64,000 nucleotides of DNA, taken from Pedobacter indicus (GTDB lineage Bacteria > Bacteroidota > Bacteroidia > Sphingobacteriales > Sphingobacteriaceae). The position numbers and the translations under genes are program-made. Within the stretch, counting starts at the first letter, position 1, and the number at the start of each line of letters is the position of its first letter. The notes beneath the pieces were generated by a model, which worked only from the letters and a program-made list of their open reading frames with translations, did not search any database and was not told the DNA's origin. Below, one piece after another: positions 25,492 to 34,151 of the stretch. Location of the stretch: assembly GCF_003449035.1 (NCBI RefSeq), contig NZ_QRGB01000001.1, positions 2,294,001-2,358,000 of the forward strand. Direction: 5' to 3'.

Positions 25492-26460
25492 TTAGATAAT
25501 CCCTTCTTTTAATAGATCATGCAAGTGGATAATTCCTTCATAATGTTGATCTTTATTCAAAACAATAATCTGAGTAATGTTATTTGCCCGCATCAGATTG
25601 AGCGCGTTTACCGCTAGTTCATGGTTTTCTATTTTAATTGGCTTTTTCCCCATGATGTCTGCAGCAGTTAAGTGACCGATTGCATCATGGCTTTCAATCA
25701 TTCTTCTGATATCCCCATCTGTGACAATACCAATGACTTGTTGCCCGTCCATGACAGCTGCTGCACCAAGCCGGTTCTTTGTAATTTCAAGAATAACCTC
25801 TTTAACCGGAGTAGATGCATAGACTTTTGGTTTCTCGTTTTGAGCAGATAGATCACCCACTTTTAAATATAAACGTTTTCCAAGTGAGCCGCCTGGATGG
25901 TAACGTGCGAAATCTTGATCTGTAAATTCTCTACACTCCAGTAGAGCTACTGCTAATGCATCACCCATGGCAAGTTGAGCCGTGGTACTCGTAGTCGGTG
26001 CGAGATTAAGTGGGCAAGCTTCTTTCTCGACGCTGGTATTTAATATATAATCGGCCTGTAGTCCGAGGTATGATTTGGTGTCTCCGACAAGTGCTACAAG
26101 CGTATTTTCCGATTGTTTAAGCAGTGGTACCAGTACTTTAATCTCTGGAGTGTTTCCACTTTTTGAAATTGCTATTATCAAATCGTTTGCTTGTAACATT
26201 CCCAGATCTCCATGTATAGCGTCCGCAGCATGCATGAATATCGAAGGGGTACCAGTCGAATTCAGAGTTGCCACAATTTTTTGAGCGATTATGGCACTTT
26301 TACCAATACCAGTTATAATTACTCTGCCTTTTAACGTTAAAATTTCGTTTACAACTTTGACGAAGTCATCATCAATTCTTTCTGTCAACTGCCGCACTGC
26401 GTCGGCCTCAATGGTAAGGGTAGAAACAGCTATGGATTTTATCTCTGAATTAGTTTTCAC
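25492..26460 (-). CDS. kdsD: Arabinose-5-phosphate isomerase (KdsD/KpsF)
   Basis: 322 residues. A SIS sugar-isomerase domain (about 35-170, with G-I-G-K-S-A-I-I-A-Q-K and S-K-S-G-N-T-P-E) is followed by two CBS domains (about 205-260 and 270-320). It converts ribulose 5-phosphate to arabinose 5-phosphate, the first step to KDO. The start codon is GTG at 26460. On the minus strand a TATTTTTG box lies at 26503-26496. It is divergent from recQ. The phosphatase kdsC is not adjacent, though many genomes place it beside kdsD. Confidence 0.95.
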   Translation of the reverse strand: MKTNSEIKSIAVSTLTIEADAVRQLTERIDDDFVKVVNEILTLKGRVIITGIGKSAIIAQKIVATLNSTGTPSIFMHAADAIHGDLGMLQANDLIIAISKSGNTPEIKVLVPLLKQSENTLVALVGDTKSYLGLQADYILNTSVEKEACPLNLAPTTSTTAQLAMGDALAVALLECREFTDQDFARYHPGGSLGKRLYLKVGDLSAQNEKPKVYASTPVKEVILEITKNRLGAAAVMDGQQVIGIVTDGDIRRMIESHDAIGHLTAADIMGKKPIKIENHELAVNALNLMRANNITQIIVLNKDQHYEGIIHLHDLLKEGII

Positions 26461-26554
26461 AAAATATTTTTTTTATATTTAGTATGGAATTAAGACAAAA
26501 ATATGTTATTTTGAGTAATCTAAGAGAACATATTAGATATTTTCCTTAAGGACA

Positions 26555-28747
26555 ATGCAAATAGAAAAATCATTATTCGATAATCTGCAAATTTTCTTTG
26601 GTTTTGATACGTTTAAGGGTGAGCAAGAGGCCATCATTACCAATGTATTGCAGAAAAAAGACACGTTCGTTATTATGCCGACGGGAGGAGGCAAGTCAAT
26701 ATGTTATCAACTACCGGCCTTAATGAGTGAAGGGACCGCGATTGTTATCTCACCTTTGATAGCACTAATGAAAAACCAGGTAGATCAGCTACGTGCTTTT
26801 GGTGGATCGGACAGTATTGCACATTTTTTGAACTCTTCACTTAATAAAGGAGAGGTAGCAAAAGTGAAAAAAGATGTTTTAGATGGTAAGACAAAGCTTC
26901 TTTATGTCGCTCCTGAATCGCTTTCAAAATCTGATAATATTGAATTTTTAAAATATATTACTGTTTCATTTGTCGCTGTGGACGAAGCGCATTGTATTTC
27001 AGAATGGGGACATGATTTTAGGCCGGAATATCGTCGTATCCGACAGGTTATCAATAGTATAGGGGATAATATTCCAGTTATCGCATTAACCGCAACCGCC
27101 ACACCGAAGGTTCAATCGGATATACGGAAGAATCTTCAGATGCTTGATTCAACTCTTTTTAAATCATCATTTAATCGGCCTAACTTATATTATGAGGTAC
27201 GTCCGAAAATTGATGTGGTCAAAGAGATTGTCCGGTTTATTAAGAATAACGCTGGAAAGTCAGGCATAATTTATTGTTTGAGTCGGAAAAAGGTAGAAGA
27301 AGTTGCTGAAATATTGAAAATAAATGGCATTAAAGCTTTACCATATCATGCGGGCTTAGATGCGAAAAAGCGTGCGGAAACACAAGATCTATTTCTGATG
27401 GAGGGGGTAGATGTTATCGTTGCAACGATCGCGTTCGGTATGGGAATAGATAAACCAGATGTGCGCTACGTAATACATCATGACATACCAAAAAGCATGG
27501 AAGGTTATTATCAAGAGACGGGGCGTGCTGGTAGGGATGGAGGCGAGGGGAGATGTATCGCATTTTATTCGGAAAAGGATGTGGAGAAGCTGACTAAGTT
27601 TATGAAAGACAAACCCGTGTCAGAACGTGAAATTGGAACACAAATATTAAAAGAAGTTATTGACTATTCCGAGTCAGCTGTGTGTCGCCGAAAGCAGATA
27701 CTTCATTATTTTGGAGAAGACTTTGATGCCACAGGTTGCAACTGTATGTGTGATAATTGTAATTCTGAGATTACTTATTTTGACGCAGAGGATTCTTTAG
27801 TTAAAGTGATTCAATTTATTAAAGACGAGGGAGATAAATTTGATGATAATCATATTGTTAATATTTTGATGGGTCAAAATAATCAACCTGTGTCTTCTTA
27901 TAAACATGATTTACACCCACTTTTTGGAGCAGGCAAAGATAAAGGCATAGATTATTGGAAATCATTCTTTCGGCAGGCTGTACTTGAAAATTTCCTATCA
28001 AAAGATATCGATAATTACGGGTTACTTCAGTTAACCCGTAAAGGCGAAAATTATCTAACCAACCCATATGCCATTAAGTTTATTTTAAATAAACCTATGG
28101 AAAAAGCCGCGGATTCAAATGATACTTCCGGAAGTATGAATGGAAGTAGCGCTGTAGATACTACGCTTTTAAAGTTATTGGATAACCTTCGGCGTAAAAT
28201 TGCTAAACAAAAGAACCTTCCTCCATTTGTTATTTTTCAAGATCCTTCTCTCGAAGAAATGTGTATTCACTACCCCGAGACGTTAGATGAATTAAAGCAA
28301 ATACATGGAGTAGGCTCGGGGAAGGCGATGAAGTTCGGCAGTCAATTTGTTTCGTTAATTAAAGATTATGTTGAAGAAAACGAAATAGACCGACCGATTG
28401 ACCTGATCATAAAGGGAACAGCTAACAAATCCGCTTTAAAAGTTTCGATTATTCAAAATATAGACCGTAAAATTGGACTGGATGATATCGCTTCATCTAA
28501 AGGTATCTCGTATGAAGAAATATTGAAGGAAGTTGAGTCGATCGTTTATTCTGGTACAAAGTTGAATATTAATTATTTTATCGACGAAATGCTGGATGAG
28601 GATCGTCAGGATGAAATTTTTGATTACTTTAAAGAAGCTGAAACGGACTCAATAGATGAAGCTTTAAAGGAATTAGGAAGTGACGATTATACCTTCGAAG
28701 ATATACAGCTTATGAGAATTAAGTTTATGTCCGAGATGGGAAATTAA
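26555..28747 (+). CDS. recQ: ATP-dependent DNA helicase RecQ
   Basis: 730 residues. Motif I is M-P-T-G-G-G-K-S with Lys47, motif II is D-E-A-H near residue 143, and motif VI is Q-E-T-G-R-A-G-R-D-G. The RQC region has the zinc-binding cysteines in C-N-C-M-C-D-N-C. An HRDC domain (about 530-600) includes H-G-V-G-S-G-K-A. About 120 further residues are acidic and helical, beyond the E. coli length of 609. RecQ unwinds forks and recombination intermediates. It is a single transcription unit, divergent from kdsD. Confidence 0.97.
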   Translation: MQIEKSLFDNLQIFFGFDTFKGEQEAIITNVLQKKDTFVIMPTGGGKSICYQLPALMSEGTAIVISPLIALMKNQVDQLRAFGGSDSIAHFLNSSLNKGEVAKVKKDVLDGKTKLLYVAPESLSKSDNIEFLKYITVSFVAVDEAHCISEWGHDFRPEYRRIRQVINSIGDNIPVIALTATATPKVQSDIRKNLQMLDSTLFKSSFNRPNLYYEVRPKIDVVKEIVRFIKNNAGKSGIIYCLSRKKVEEVAEILKINGIKALPYHAGLDAKKRAETQDLFLMEGVDVIVATIAFGMGIDKPDVRYVIHHDIPKSMEGYYQETGRAGRDGGEGRCIAFYSEKDVEKLTKFMKDKPVSEREIGTQILKEVIDYSESAVCRRKQILHYFGEDFDATGCNCMCDNCNSEITYFDAEDSLVKVIQFIKDEGDKFDDNHIVNILMGQNNQPVSSYKHDLHPLFGAGKDKGIDYWKSFFRQAVLENFLSKDIDNYGLLQLTRKGENYLTNPYAIKFILNKPMEKAADSNDTSGSMNGSSAVDTTLLKLLDNLRRKIAKQKNLPPFVIFQDPSLEEMCIHYPETLDELKQIHGVGSGKAMKFGSQFVSLIKDYVEENEIDRPIDLIIKGTANKSALKVSIIQNIDRKIGLDDIASSKGISYEEILKEVESIVYSGTKLNINYFIDEMLDEDRQDEIFDYFKEAETDSIDEALKELGSDDYTFEDIQLMRIKFMSEMGN

Positions 28748-28792
28748 ATTTTATATTTCCGTGAAATAAATTAAATATCCCCACAAAATAAC

Positions 28793-29608
28793 ATGAAAAT
28801 CAATCCACTATCAGGTATAAAGCATGCAGATTCTACTAATTTTTTTTTAATGGCAGGGCCATGTGCAATTGAAGGAGAAGAGATGGCACTGCAAATCGCT
28901 GAAAAAATTGTCAGTATTACCGATAAACTAAATATACCGTATATATTTAAAGGTTCTTACCGAAAGGCAAATCGATCTCGATTAGACTCCTTTACTGGAA
29001 TTGGGGATGAAAAAGCTTTAAAAATTTTAGAAAAAGTTGGTAAAACTTTCGGTATTCCAACAGTTACAGACATTCATGAAAGTCACGAAGCTGGTCTTGC
29101 CGCTGAGTATGTTGACGTTTTACAGATCCCAGCATTTTTGTGTCGCCAAACTAATCTCTTAGTAGCGGCAGCACAAACTGGCAAAGTGGTTAATATAAAA
29201 AAGGGGCAATTCTTGTCAGCTAGCTCAATGAGCTTTGCAGTTGATAAGATTAAAGAGTCTGGAAATAAACAAGTTATATTAACTGATAGAGGAAACTCGT
29301 TTGGGTATCAAGATCTCATAGTCGATTTTCGTTCGATTCCTGAAATGAAGTCTTTTGGTGTCCCTGTTGTTATGGATTGCACACATTCACTGCAACAGCC
29401 TAATCAATCAAGTGGTGTTACCGGCGGTAAGCCTCAGCTAATTGAAACGATTTCAAAAGCAGCAATCGCAGTCGGTGCGGATGGCTTATTTATTGAAACA
29501 CACCCAGCGCCATCAGAGGCAAAATCAGATGGTGCAAATATGTTAAGCTTAGATTTGTTAGAAGGTTTACTGACCAAATTGGTACGAATTAGACAGTCTA
29601 TATTATAA
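28793..29608 (+). CDS. kdsA: 3-deoxy-8-phosphooctulonate synthase (KDO-8-phosphate synthase)
   Basis: 271 residues, a TIM-barrel enzyme that joins phosphoenolpyruvate to arabinose 5-phosphate. Visible family parts are M-A-G-P-C-A-I-E-G-E near the N terminus, then F-K-G-S-Y-R-K-A-N-R-S, D-I-H-E-S and I-E-T-H-P-A-P-S-E-A-K-S-D-G. The Cys in A-G-P-C-A is where metal-dependent members place a ligand, and the His of I-E-T-H-P is also kept; non-metal forms have Asn at the Cys position. It is 45 bp after recQ, and its substrate is made by kdsD on the other side of recQ. Confidence 0.96.
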   Translation: MKINPLSGIKHADSTNFFLMAGPCAIEGEEMALQIAEKIVSITDKLNIPYIFKGSYRKANRSRLDSFTGIGDEKALKILEKVGKTFGIPTVTDIHESHEAGLAAEYVDVLQIPAFLCRQTNLLVAAAQTGKVVNIKKGQFLSASSMSFAVDKIKESGNKQVILTDRGNSFGYQDLIVDFRSIPEMKSFGVPVVMDCTHSLQQPNQSSGVTGGKPQLIETISKAAIAVGADGLFIETHPAPSEAKSDGANMLSLDLLEGLLTKLVRIRQSIL

Positions 29609-29892
29609 AATATTGTTATAAACCATTACCGTTGTTGCTCGGTTTTTAATTTCATCAAAAGAGGTTTATTAAAATAGGAAGGATGAAAGTGAGTGCACAA
29701 TATTCTATTTAACATAATATAGATTATAATACTATAGTGTTTAAATAAAATACGATTGTAAAAGGTGTTTTTTTAGTTAAATGTTAACAAAAGCAATATT
29801 TTATTAACATAATTTGATTGATTTGTCATATAACTTGAAAAATAGCTATTTTTTTAGTATAATTGCTCGAAAATATAAGTAAATAAAATAGT
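29609..29892. other. AT-rich leader region upstream of glutamate dehydrogenase
   Basis: 284 bases with no credible gene. Very AT-rich, with GTTAAC...GTTAAT/ATTAAC-like dyads around 29780-29812. I found no convincing TAnnTTTG box, so the promoter of the dehydrogenase gene is not placed. Regulation by nitrogen status would be expected here but no operator is recognised. Confidence 0.4.
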
Positions 29893-31236
29893 ATGTCAAG
29901 AACATTTAATGCATTCATAAAAAACATTAGTAATAAAAATCCTAATGAACCAGAGTTTATACAAGCAGTTACTGAGGTTGCCGAGGATCTAATTCCCTAT
30001 ATTGAAGAAAAATGTCCTGAATATACTGACTACAGAATCTTAGAACGTTTAAGCGAACCTGAACGTGTAGTAAGTTTCCGTGTATGCTGGGTGGATGATA
30101 AAGGAAAAATTCAAATTAATCGCGGGTATCGGGTTCAGATGAATAGTCTGATTGGCCCTTATAAAGGTGGACTGAGATTTTCGCCGTCTGTGAATTTGAG
30201 CGTTTTGAAATTCCTAGCTTTCGAACAAATATTTAAAAATAGTCTGACTGGTTTGCCTTTAGGCGGCGGTAAAGGCGGTGCAGATTTTGACCCAAGAAAT
30301 AAGTCTGACAATGAAATAATGCGATTTTGTCAGAGTTTTATGACGGAACTATCAAAGCATATTGGTCCGAATCTCGATGTTCCCGCTGGCGATATCGGTG
30401 TTGGTGAGCGTGAAATTGGTTTTCTTTTCGGACAGTATAAACGGATAAAAAATGAATTTACGGGCATTTTAACCGGTAAAGGTCAGGATTTTGGCGGCAG
30501 CTTAATTCGACCTGAAGCAACCGGTTACGGGCTGTTATACTTTGTGGAGAAAATGCTTTATGAGAAGAATCTATCCTTAAAGGGGAAAACAATAACAGTT
30601 TCGGGAAGTGGAAATGTAGCGCAGTACGCGGCTATTAAGGCGATTCATATGGGGGCAAAAGTAATTACTGTTTCTAATAGTGATGGAGTCTTATATGATA
30701 AAGATGGCTTTACAATTGATAAGGTTCACTTTATTGGTAAATTAAAAGCGAAAGGTTCTAGAGATTTTAAAGAATATACAAAGTTGTATAATTCGACATT
30801 TACGCCGGGAAAAAAACCGTGGATTTATCCGTGTGACATCGCTCTTCCTTGTGCGACAGAGAATGAGCTTGATGCTGCAGATGCTAGGTTTTTAATAAAA
30901 AATGGTTGTTTCTGCATAGCTGAAGGTGCTAATATGCCTTGTACTTCTGAAGCGTTAAAGGTCATTCAAAAGTCTTCGATAGCCTATGCACCCGGGAAAG
31001 CTGCTAATGCTGGTGGTGTCGCGGTGTCAGGTTTAGAAATGTCGCAGAATAGAATTGGCCAATGTTGGTCGGAAGAAAAAGTTGATAACAAATTGAAGCA
31101 TATAATGCATCAGATTCACGATACTTGTATTCATTACGGGAAAGAAGAAAGTGGAAAAGTTAACTATTTGAAAGGTGCAAATATTGGTGGCTTTATTAAA
31201 ATTGCTAAAGCAATGGTAGCCCAAGGAATTGTCTAA
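29893..31236 (+). CDS. gdhA: NADP-type glutamate dehydrogenase
   Basis: 447 residues, the hexameric small-subunit class. The glutamate site is in G-P-Y-K-G-G-L-R-F and L-P-L-G-G-G-K-G-G-A-D-F-D-P. Then come P-A-G-D-I-G-V-G and a Rossmann domain with V-S-G-S-G-N-V-A-Q-Y. A Ser rather than an acid after the second strand (V-S-N-S-D-G) favours NADP use. It fixes ammonium onto 2-oxoglutarate. A small gene follows 29 bp later. Confidence 0.96.
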   Translation: MSRTFNAFIKNISNKNPNEPEFIQAVTEVAEDLIPYIEEKCPEYTDYRILERLSEPERVVSFRVCWVDDKGKIQINRGYRVQMNSLIGPYKGGLRFSPSVNLSVLKFLAFEQIFKNSLTGLPLGGGKGGADFDPRNKSDNEIMRFCQSFMTELSKHIGPNLDVPAGDIGVGEREIGFLFGQYKRIKNEFTGILTGKGQDFGGSLIRPEATGYGLLYFVEKMLYEKNLSLKGKTITVSGSGNVAQYAAIKAIHMGAKVITVSNSDGVLYDKDGFTIDKVHFIGKLKAKGSRDFKEYTKLYNSTFTPGKKPWIYPCDIALPCATENELDAADARFLIKNGCFCIAEGANMPCTSEALKVIQKSSIAYAPGKAANAGGVAVSGLEMSQNRIGQCWSEEKVDNKLKHIMHQIHDTCIHYGKEESGKVNYLKGANIGGFIKIAKAMVAQGIV

Positions 31237-31265
31237 ATCTCTGATGTCTTGTCTTATTCTACACT

Positions 31266-31514
31266 ATGAGAACGGTAGCAGAATTGCCTCATCCTGATTG
31301 TAAGATTACAATCTTTTCAATGAATCAGAAGTTCATCATTAAGTTTGAACAGGGAGTTTTGGAGCAAACATACAAGATCTCCGAACTAGATATCAGCGAC
31401 GGTGTTAATGGCGTTTTTCAATTAATCGACGAAGAATTTATAACTCACATTTTGAGTGTTTTCAAAAGTATGAATCAAGGGTTTATAAAAGCATATAATC
31501 GGCATGAATACTAA
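31266..31514 (+). CDS. Small protein of unknown function downstream of gdhA
   Basis: 82 residues without signal peptide or membrane segment, mixed alpha/beta in look: an N-terminal strand pair around K-I-T-I-F-S-M-N-Q-K-F-I-I-K-F-E and a C-terminal helix. I do not recognise the family. It may share the gdhA transcript, being 29 bp downstream on the same strand with no terminator between. Codon use looks ordinary and the reading frame is well formed, so I take it as a real gene. Confidence 0.6.
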   Translation: MRTVAELPHPDCKITIFSMNQKFIIKFEQGVLEQTYKISELDISDGVNGVFQLIDEEFITHILSVFKSMNQGFIKAYNRHEY

Positions 31515-31670
31515 CAGGATAGGTTTCATATGCCCCCCTCCTTTTTAACGCATTTAATTCTTTATATAAAGCGACATAACTATCTGGTTTTCATGTTATT
31601 TTTCATTACATCGAAATAATATTTCGATTTCTTGAAGTCTCAGATAATAGGTTAGTCATATTGCATTAAT

Positions 31671-31706
31671 TAATCAATGATATGACAAAGTGTAATACAT
31701 TGATTA
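31671..31706. repeat. 9-bp inverted repeat upstream of the terminator
   Basis: TAATCAATG (31671-31679) and CATTGATTA (31698-31706) are exact reverse complements 18 bases apart. It lies in the convergent spacer just before the strong terminator at 31717. It could be a secondary hairpin or a protein site; nothing further can be said. Confidence 0.5.
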
Positions 31707-31716
31707 TTAGTAAAAT

Positions 31717-31751
31717 AAAACAGCCACAAAATTTAATTTTGTGGCTGTTTT
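31717..31751. terminator. Strong bidirectional terminator
   Basis: AAAACAGCCACAAAA (31717-31731) pairs with TTTTGTGGCTGTTTT (31737-31751). The perfect stem of at least 15 bp has A and T ends, between the convergent 82-residue protein gene (+) and the DUF6580-type gene (-). Confidence 0.92.
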
Positions 31752-31780
31752 GCTGCCAAATAAATGAAATTGGCTGAGTG

Positions 31781-32347
31781 TTATTTCGCTATCGCGATTC
31801 TTGGTATATAAGATTTTAAAAGTTCAAACCCTCCAAACATCACGGCACTATATAATAACGTCCCGCCTAAGAAATTCTTTTCAAAAGGGATTGCCAAAAC
31901 TAAACAATGTAAGAAGCCGGAAAGATTTTGCTCGTATGCCGGATTATTTAACCAAACACCGATATCAGCTACTATCCAATGGATAAGTACAGCCCCTAAA
32001 GCTGATAAAAAAATTGACGTGGGTTTAACGGTTTTTACAGTTTTCCCTAACAAAACTATTAAGGCAAAACTCAAATAAACCCAAGCAATACCTTCATAAT
32101 ACAGTGTAAATTTTCCGAAATAGGCATAGTTCAGAAACAAATCAGAAGCAAGCAATACCGCTAAGGGTATTAAAAATGCCTGCCATTTATTTTTGAGATA
32201 AACACCTCCAAAGAGAGCAATTGCTCCTACTGGCGTAAAGTTAGCCCAGTTACCGAAGCTTTCGGGGCTTAAACCTCTCAGAGCAGCGAAAGCAATAATA
32301 ATGGCTAAGACAGCCCATGTTCGGATATTAAATTTTTCGATAGACAT
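31781..32347 (-). CDS. DUF6580-type membrane protein
   Basis: 188 residues with five or six membrane helices. The segment N-W-A-N-F-T-P-V-G-A-I-A-L-F-G-G-V-Y matches the signature I recall for DUF6580 membrane proteins, which resemble substrate-binding subunits of small-molecule uptake systems. No transporter ATPase is adjacent. I start at the ATG giving MSIEKFNIRTW; an in-frame extension to 32461 would run through the rnhA start. Function is unknown. Confidence 0.7.
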   Translation of the reverse strand: MSIEKFNIRTWAVLAIIIAFAALRGLSPESFGNWANFTPVGAIALFGGVYLKNKWQAFLIPLAVLLASDLFLNYAYFGKFTLYYEGIAWVYLSFALIVLLGKTVKTVKPTSIFLSALGAVLIHWIVADIGVWLNNPAYEQNLSGFLHCLVLAIPFEKNFLGGTLLYSAVMFGGFELLKSYIPRIAIAK

Positions 32348-32439
32348 AATTTGTGAATTTAAACGTGTAAAGATAAAGAATATAAACAAGGGCGACAATT
32401 CAAATCTATATTTAAACCCAAGAAATCGCGGTGAAATAC

Positions 32440-32447
32440 TATCTTTG
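32440..32447 (+). promoter_or_regulatory. -7 box immediately before rnhA
   Basis: TATCTTTG, a full match to TAnnTTTG, ends five bases before the rnhA ATG at 32453. If used, the transcript would start at the start codon. No clear TTG lies at the expected distance upstream, so this is moderate evidence. Confidence 0.45.
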
Positions 32448-32452
32448 CTCGC

Positions 32453-32914
32453 ATGATTCAAATTTTTACAGATGGTGCTTCAAGCGGGAATCCAGGTCCT
32501 GGCGGTTTTGGTGTAATACTAAGAAAGGGTACACATTATAAAGAAATATCAGGCGGGTTCAGAAAGACAACGAATAACAGAATGGAGCTTCTGGCTGTTA
32601 TCATCGGGTTGGAGGCACTTAAAAATTTAGATCAAGAAGTTACAGTTTTTACAGATTCCAAATACATTATTGATGCGGTAGAAAAAAGGTGGTTGGATGG
32701 CTGGATAAGAAAAGGTTTCGCGGGAAAGAAAAACAAAGATTTGTGGATGAGGTTTTATTCCATCTACAGACAGCACCGTGTTCGTTTTGTTTGGATTAAA
32801 GGTCACGCAGGTCACCCTGAGAATGAACGTTGTGATGCCATGGCTGTACAGGCTTCGAAAGACAAAGCAAAATGGGAGATTGACTCCGTCTTTGAAGCAG
32901 AGCAAGTCAAATAG
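32453..32914 (+). CDS. rnhA: Ribonuclease HI
   Basis: 153 residues, close to the E. coli length of 155. The four catalytic acids are Asp7 (F-T-D-G-A), Glu45 (R-M-E-L-L-A), Asp68 (T-D-S-K-Y) and Asp128 (E-R-C-D-A-M-A), with the helper His118 in K-G-H-A-G. It also has the basic protrusion (K-R-W-L-D-G-W-I-R-K-G-F-A-G-K-K) that binds the hybrid. It cleaves the RNA strand of RNA-DNA hybrids. A -7 box lies five bases before the start codon. Confidence 0.98.
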   Translation: MIQIFTDGASSGNPGPGGFGVILRKGTHYKEISGGFRKTTNNRMELLAVIIGLEALKNLDQEVTVFTDSKYIIDAVEKRWLDGWIRKGFAGKKNKDLWMRFYSIYRQHRVRFVWIKGHAGHPENERCDAMAVQASKDKAKWEIDSVFEAEQVK

Positions 32915-32954
32915 CTATAACTAAATACGCTATCGGTGGTTTGACGAAGTTAAA

Positions 32955-34115
32955 CTAATTGTCGTTGCTGAACACATAACGGATTTCATCTCGCAAATTA
33001 TATCTCGATGACATCACCTCTCCGTAAGCTCCCGCTGATCGGATTGCAATCAGATCTCCTCGTTTAGTTTCAAATAATGGGACTTCCTTAGCGAAGCAGT
33101 CTGAGCTTTCGCATATTGGCCCCACTACATCATAGTTAATTCGTTCCCTATTGCCATTGCCAGAAAGTTGCTGAACTTTATGGTAGGCTTGATACAATGC
33201 CGGCCGCATCAACTCGGTCATTCCCGCATCCAGAATAATAAAATTCTTTTTGATTCCTTTCTTAACGTAGAGCACCTTACTAATTAAGCTACCACATTGC
33301 GCAACAATGGCTCTTCCCAATTCAAAATGAACTTCCTGATTTGGTTTCCGTTCTAGGAATTGATCAAAGGTTTCAAAATATGCGGCAAAGTTGGGGATAC
33401 TGTTTTTATCAGGATCATGGTAGTCTATTCCTAGCCCCCCTCCTACATTCAGAACATCCAGATAGTGTCCTCTTTCTTCGAACCAATTATTGAGCTCATT
33501 GACTTTGACACACAGGCTCCTGAATACTTTCAGATCGGTAATTTGTGAACCAACGTGAAAATGGATGCCAATGAGTTTTACGGAAGAAAGCTCTTTTAAT
33601 GTTGTAATACAATCTTCTAACTCCCACACCTTAATACCAAACTTATTCTCATCAAGCCCTGTTGTAATATAATGGTGAGTTTGGGCATCTACGTTTGGGT
33701 TGATTCTTAAAGCAACCCTAGCAATTTTCTTTTTTTCCGATGCAAGTTGGTTTATTACTTCCAATTCTTGGATCGACTCCACATTAAAGGAAAAGATTTC
33801 ATTTTCGAGAGCAATGTCTATTTCACTGTCAGATTTTCCAACACCTGCGAATACAATTTTACTTGCATCAAATCCTGTTTCCAAGGCCTTTAGAACTTCA
33901 TTTCCACTCACACAATCAGCACCTAAATTCTTCGCTTGCACCAGTTTTAATAGTCTATCATTGAAGTTCGCTTTAAGAGCATAATGTACATGAAAGCCGT
34001 ATTTACCAGCTTCGTGATTTACTGCGTCCAATGTTCTTTCCAGTAAATCCACATCATAATAGTAGAAAGGAGTTTGTTGTTTTTCAAACACTTTAATCAA
34101 GTTGTTATCAAGCAT
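32955..34115 (-). CDS. lysA: Diaminopimelate decarboxylase
   Basis: 386 residues, a fold III PLP enzyme. The PLP lysine is Lys48 in H-Y-A-L-K-A-N. The phosphate loop is G-G-G-L-G-I-D-Y and the cross-subunit site is C-E-S-S-D. It makes lysine from meso-diaminopimelate, the last step. It is the last gene of the minus-strand run serC-serA-lysC-lysA and follows lysC by 36 bp, an apt partner because aspartate kinase starts the same pathway. Confidence 0.95.
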   Translation of the reverse strand: MLDNNLIKVFEKQQTPFYYYDVDLLERTLDAVNHEAGKYGFHVHYALKANFNDRLLKLVQAKNLGADCVSGNEVLKALETGFDASKIVFAGVGKSDSEIDIALENEIFSFNVESIQELEVINQLASEKKKIARVALRINPNVDAQTHHYITTGLDENKFGIKVWELEDCITTLKELSSVKLIGIHFHVGSQITDLKVFRSLCVKVNELNNWFEERGHYLDVLNVGGGLGIDYHDPDKNSIPNFAAYFETFDQFLERKPNQEVHFELGRAIVAQCGSLISKVLYVKKGIKKNFIILDAGMTELMRPALYQAYHKVQQLSGNGNRERINYDVVGPICESSDCFAKEVPLFETKRGDLIAIRSAGAYGEVMSSRYNLRDEIRYVFSNDN

Positions 34116-34151
34116 AAGACTCTGCGGAATTTCTAAAATTAAACGATTGTA

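Noticed and set aside
29609-29892. Possible small RNA or short gene upstream of gdhA
   Set aside because: The sequence is too AT-rich and lacks a clear hairpin terminator, consensus promoter or conserved-looking frame.
32348-32461. Longer N terminus for the DUF6580-type protein
   Set aside because: It would run across the rnhA -7 box and start codon, and the added residues do not fit the family pattern.
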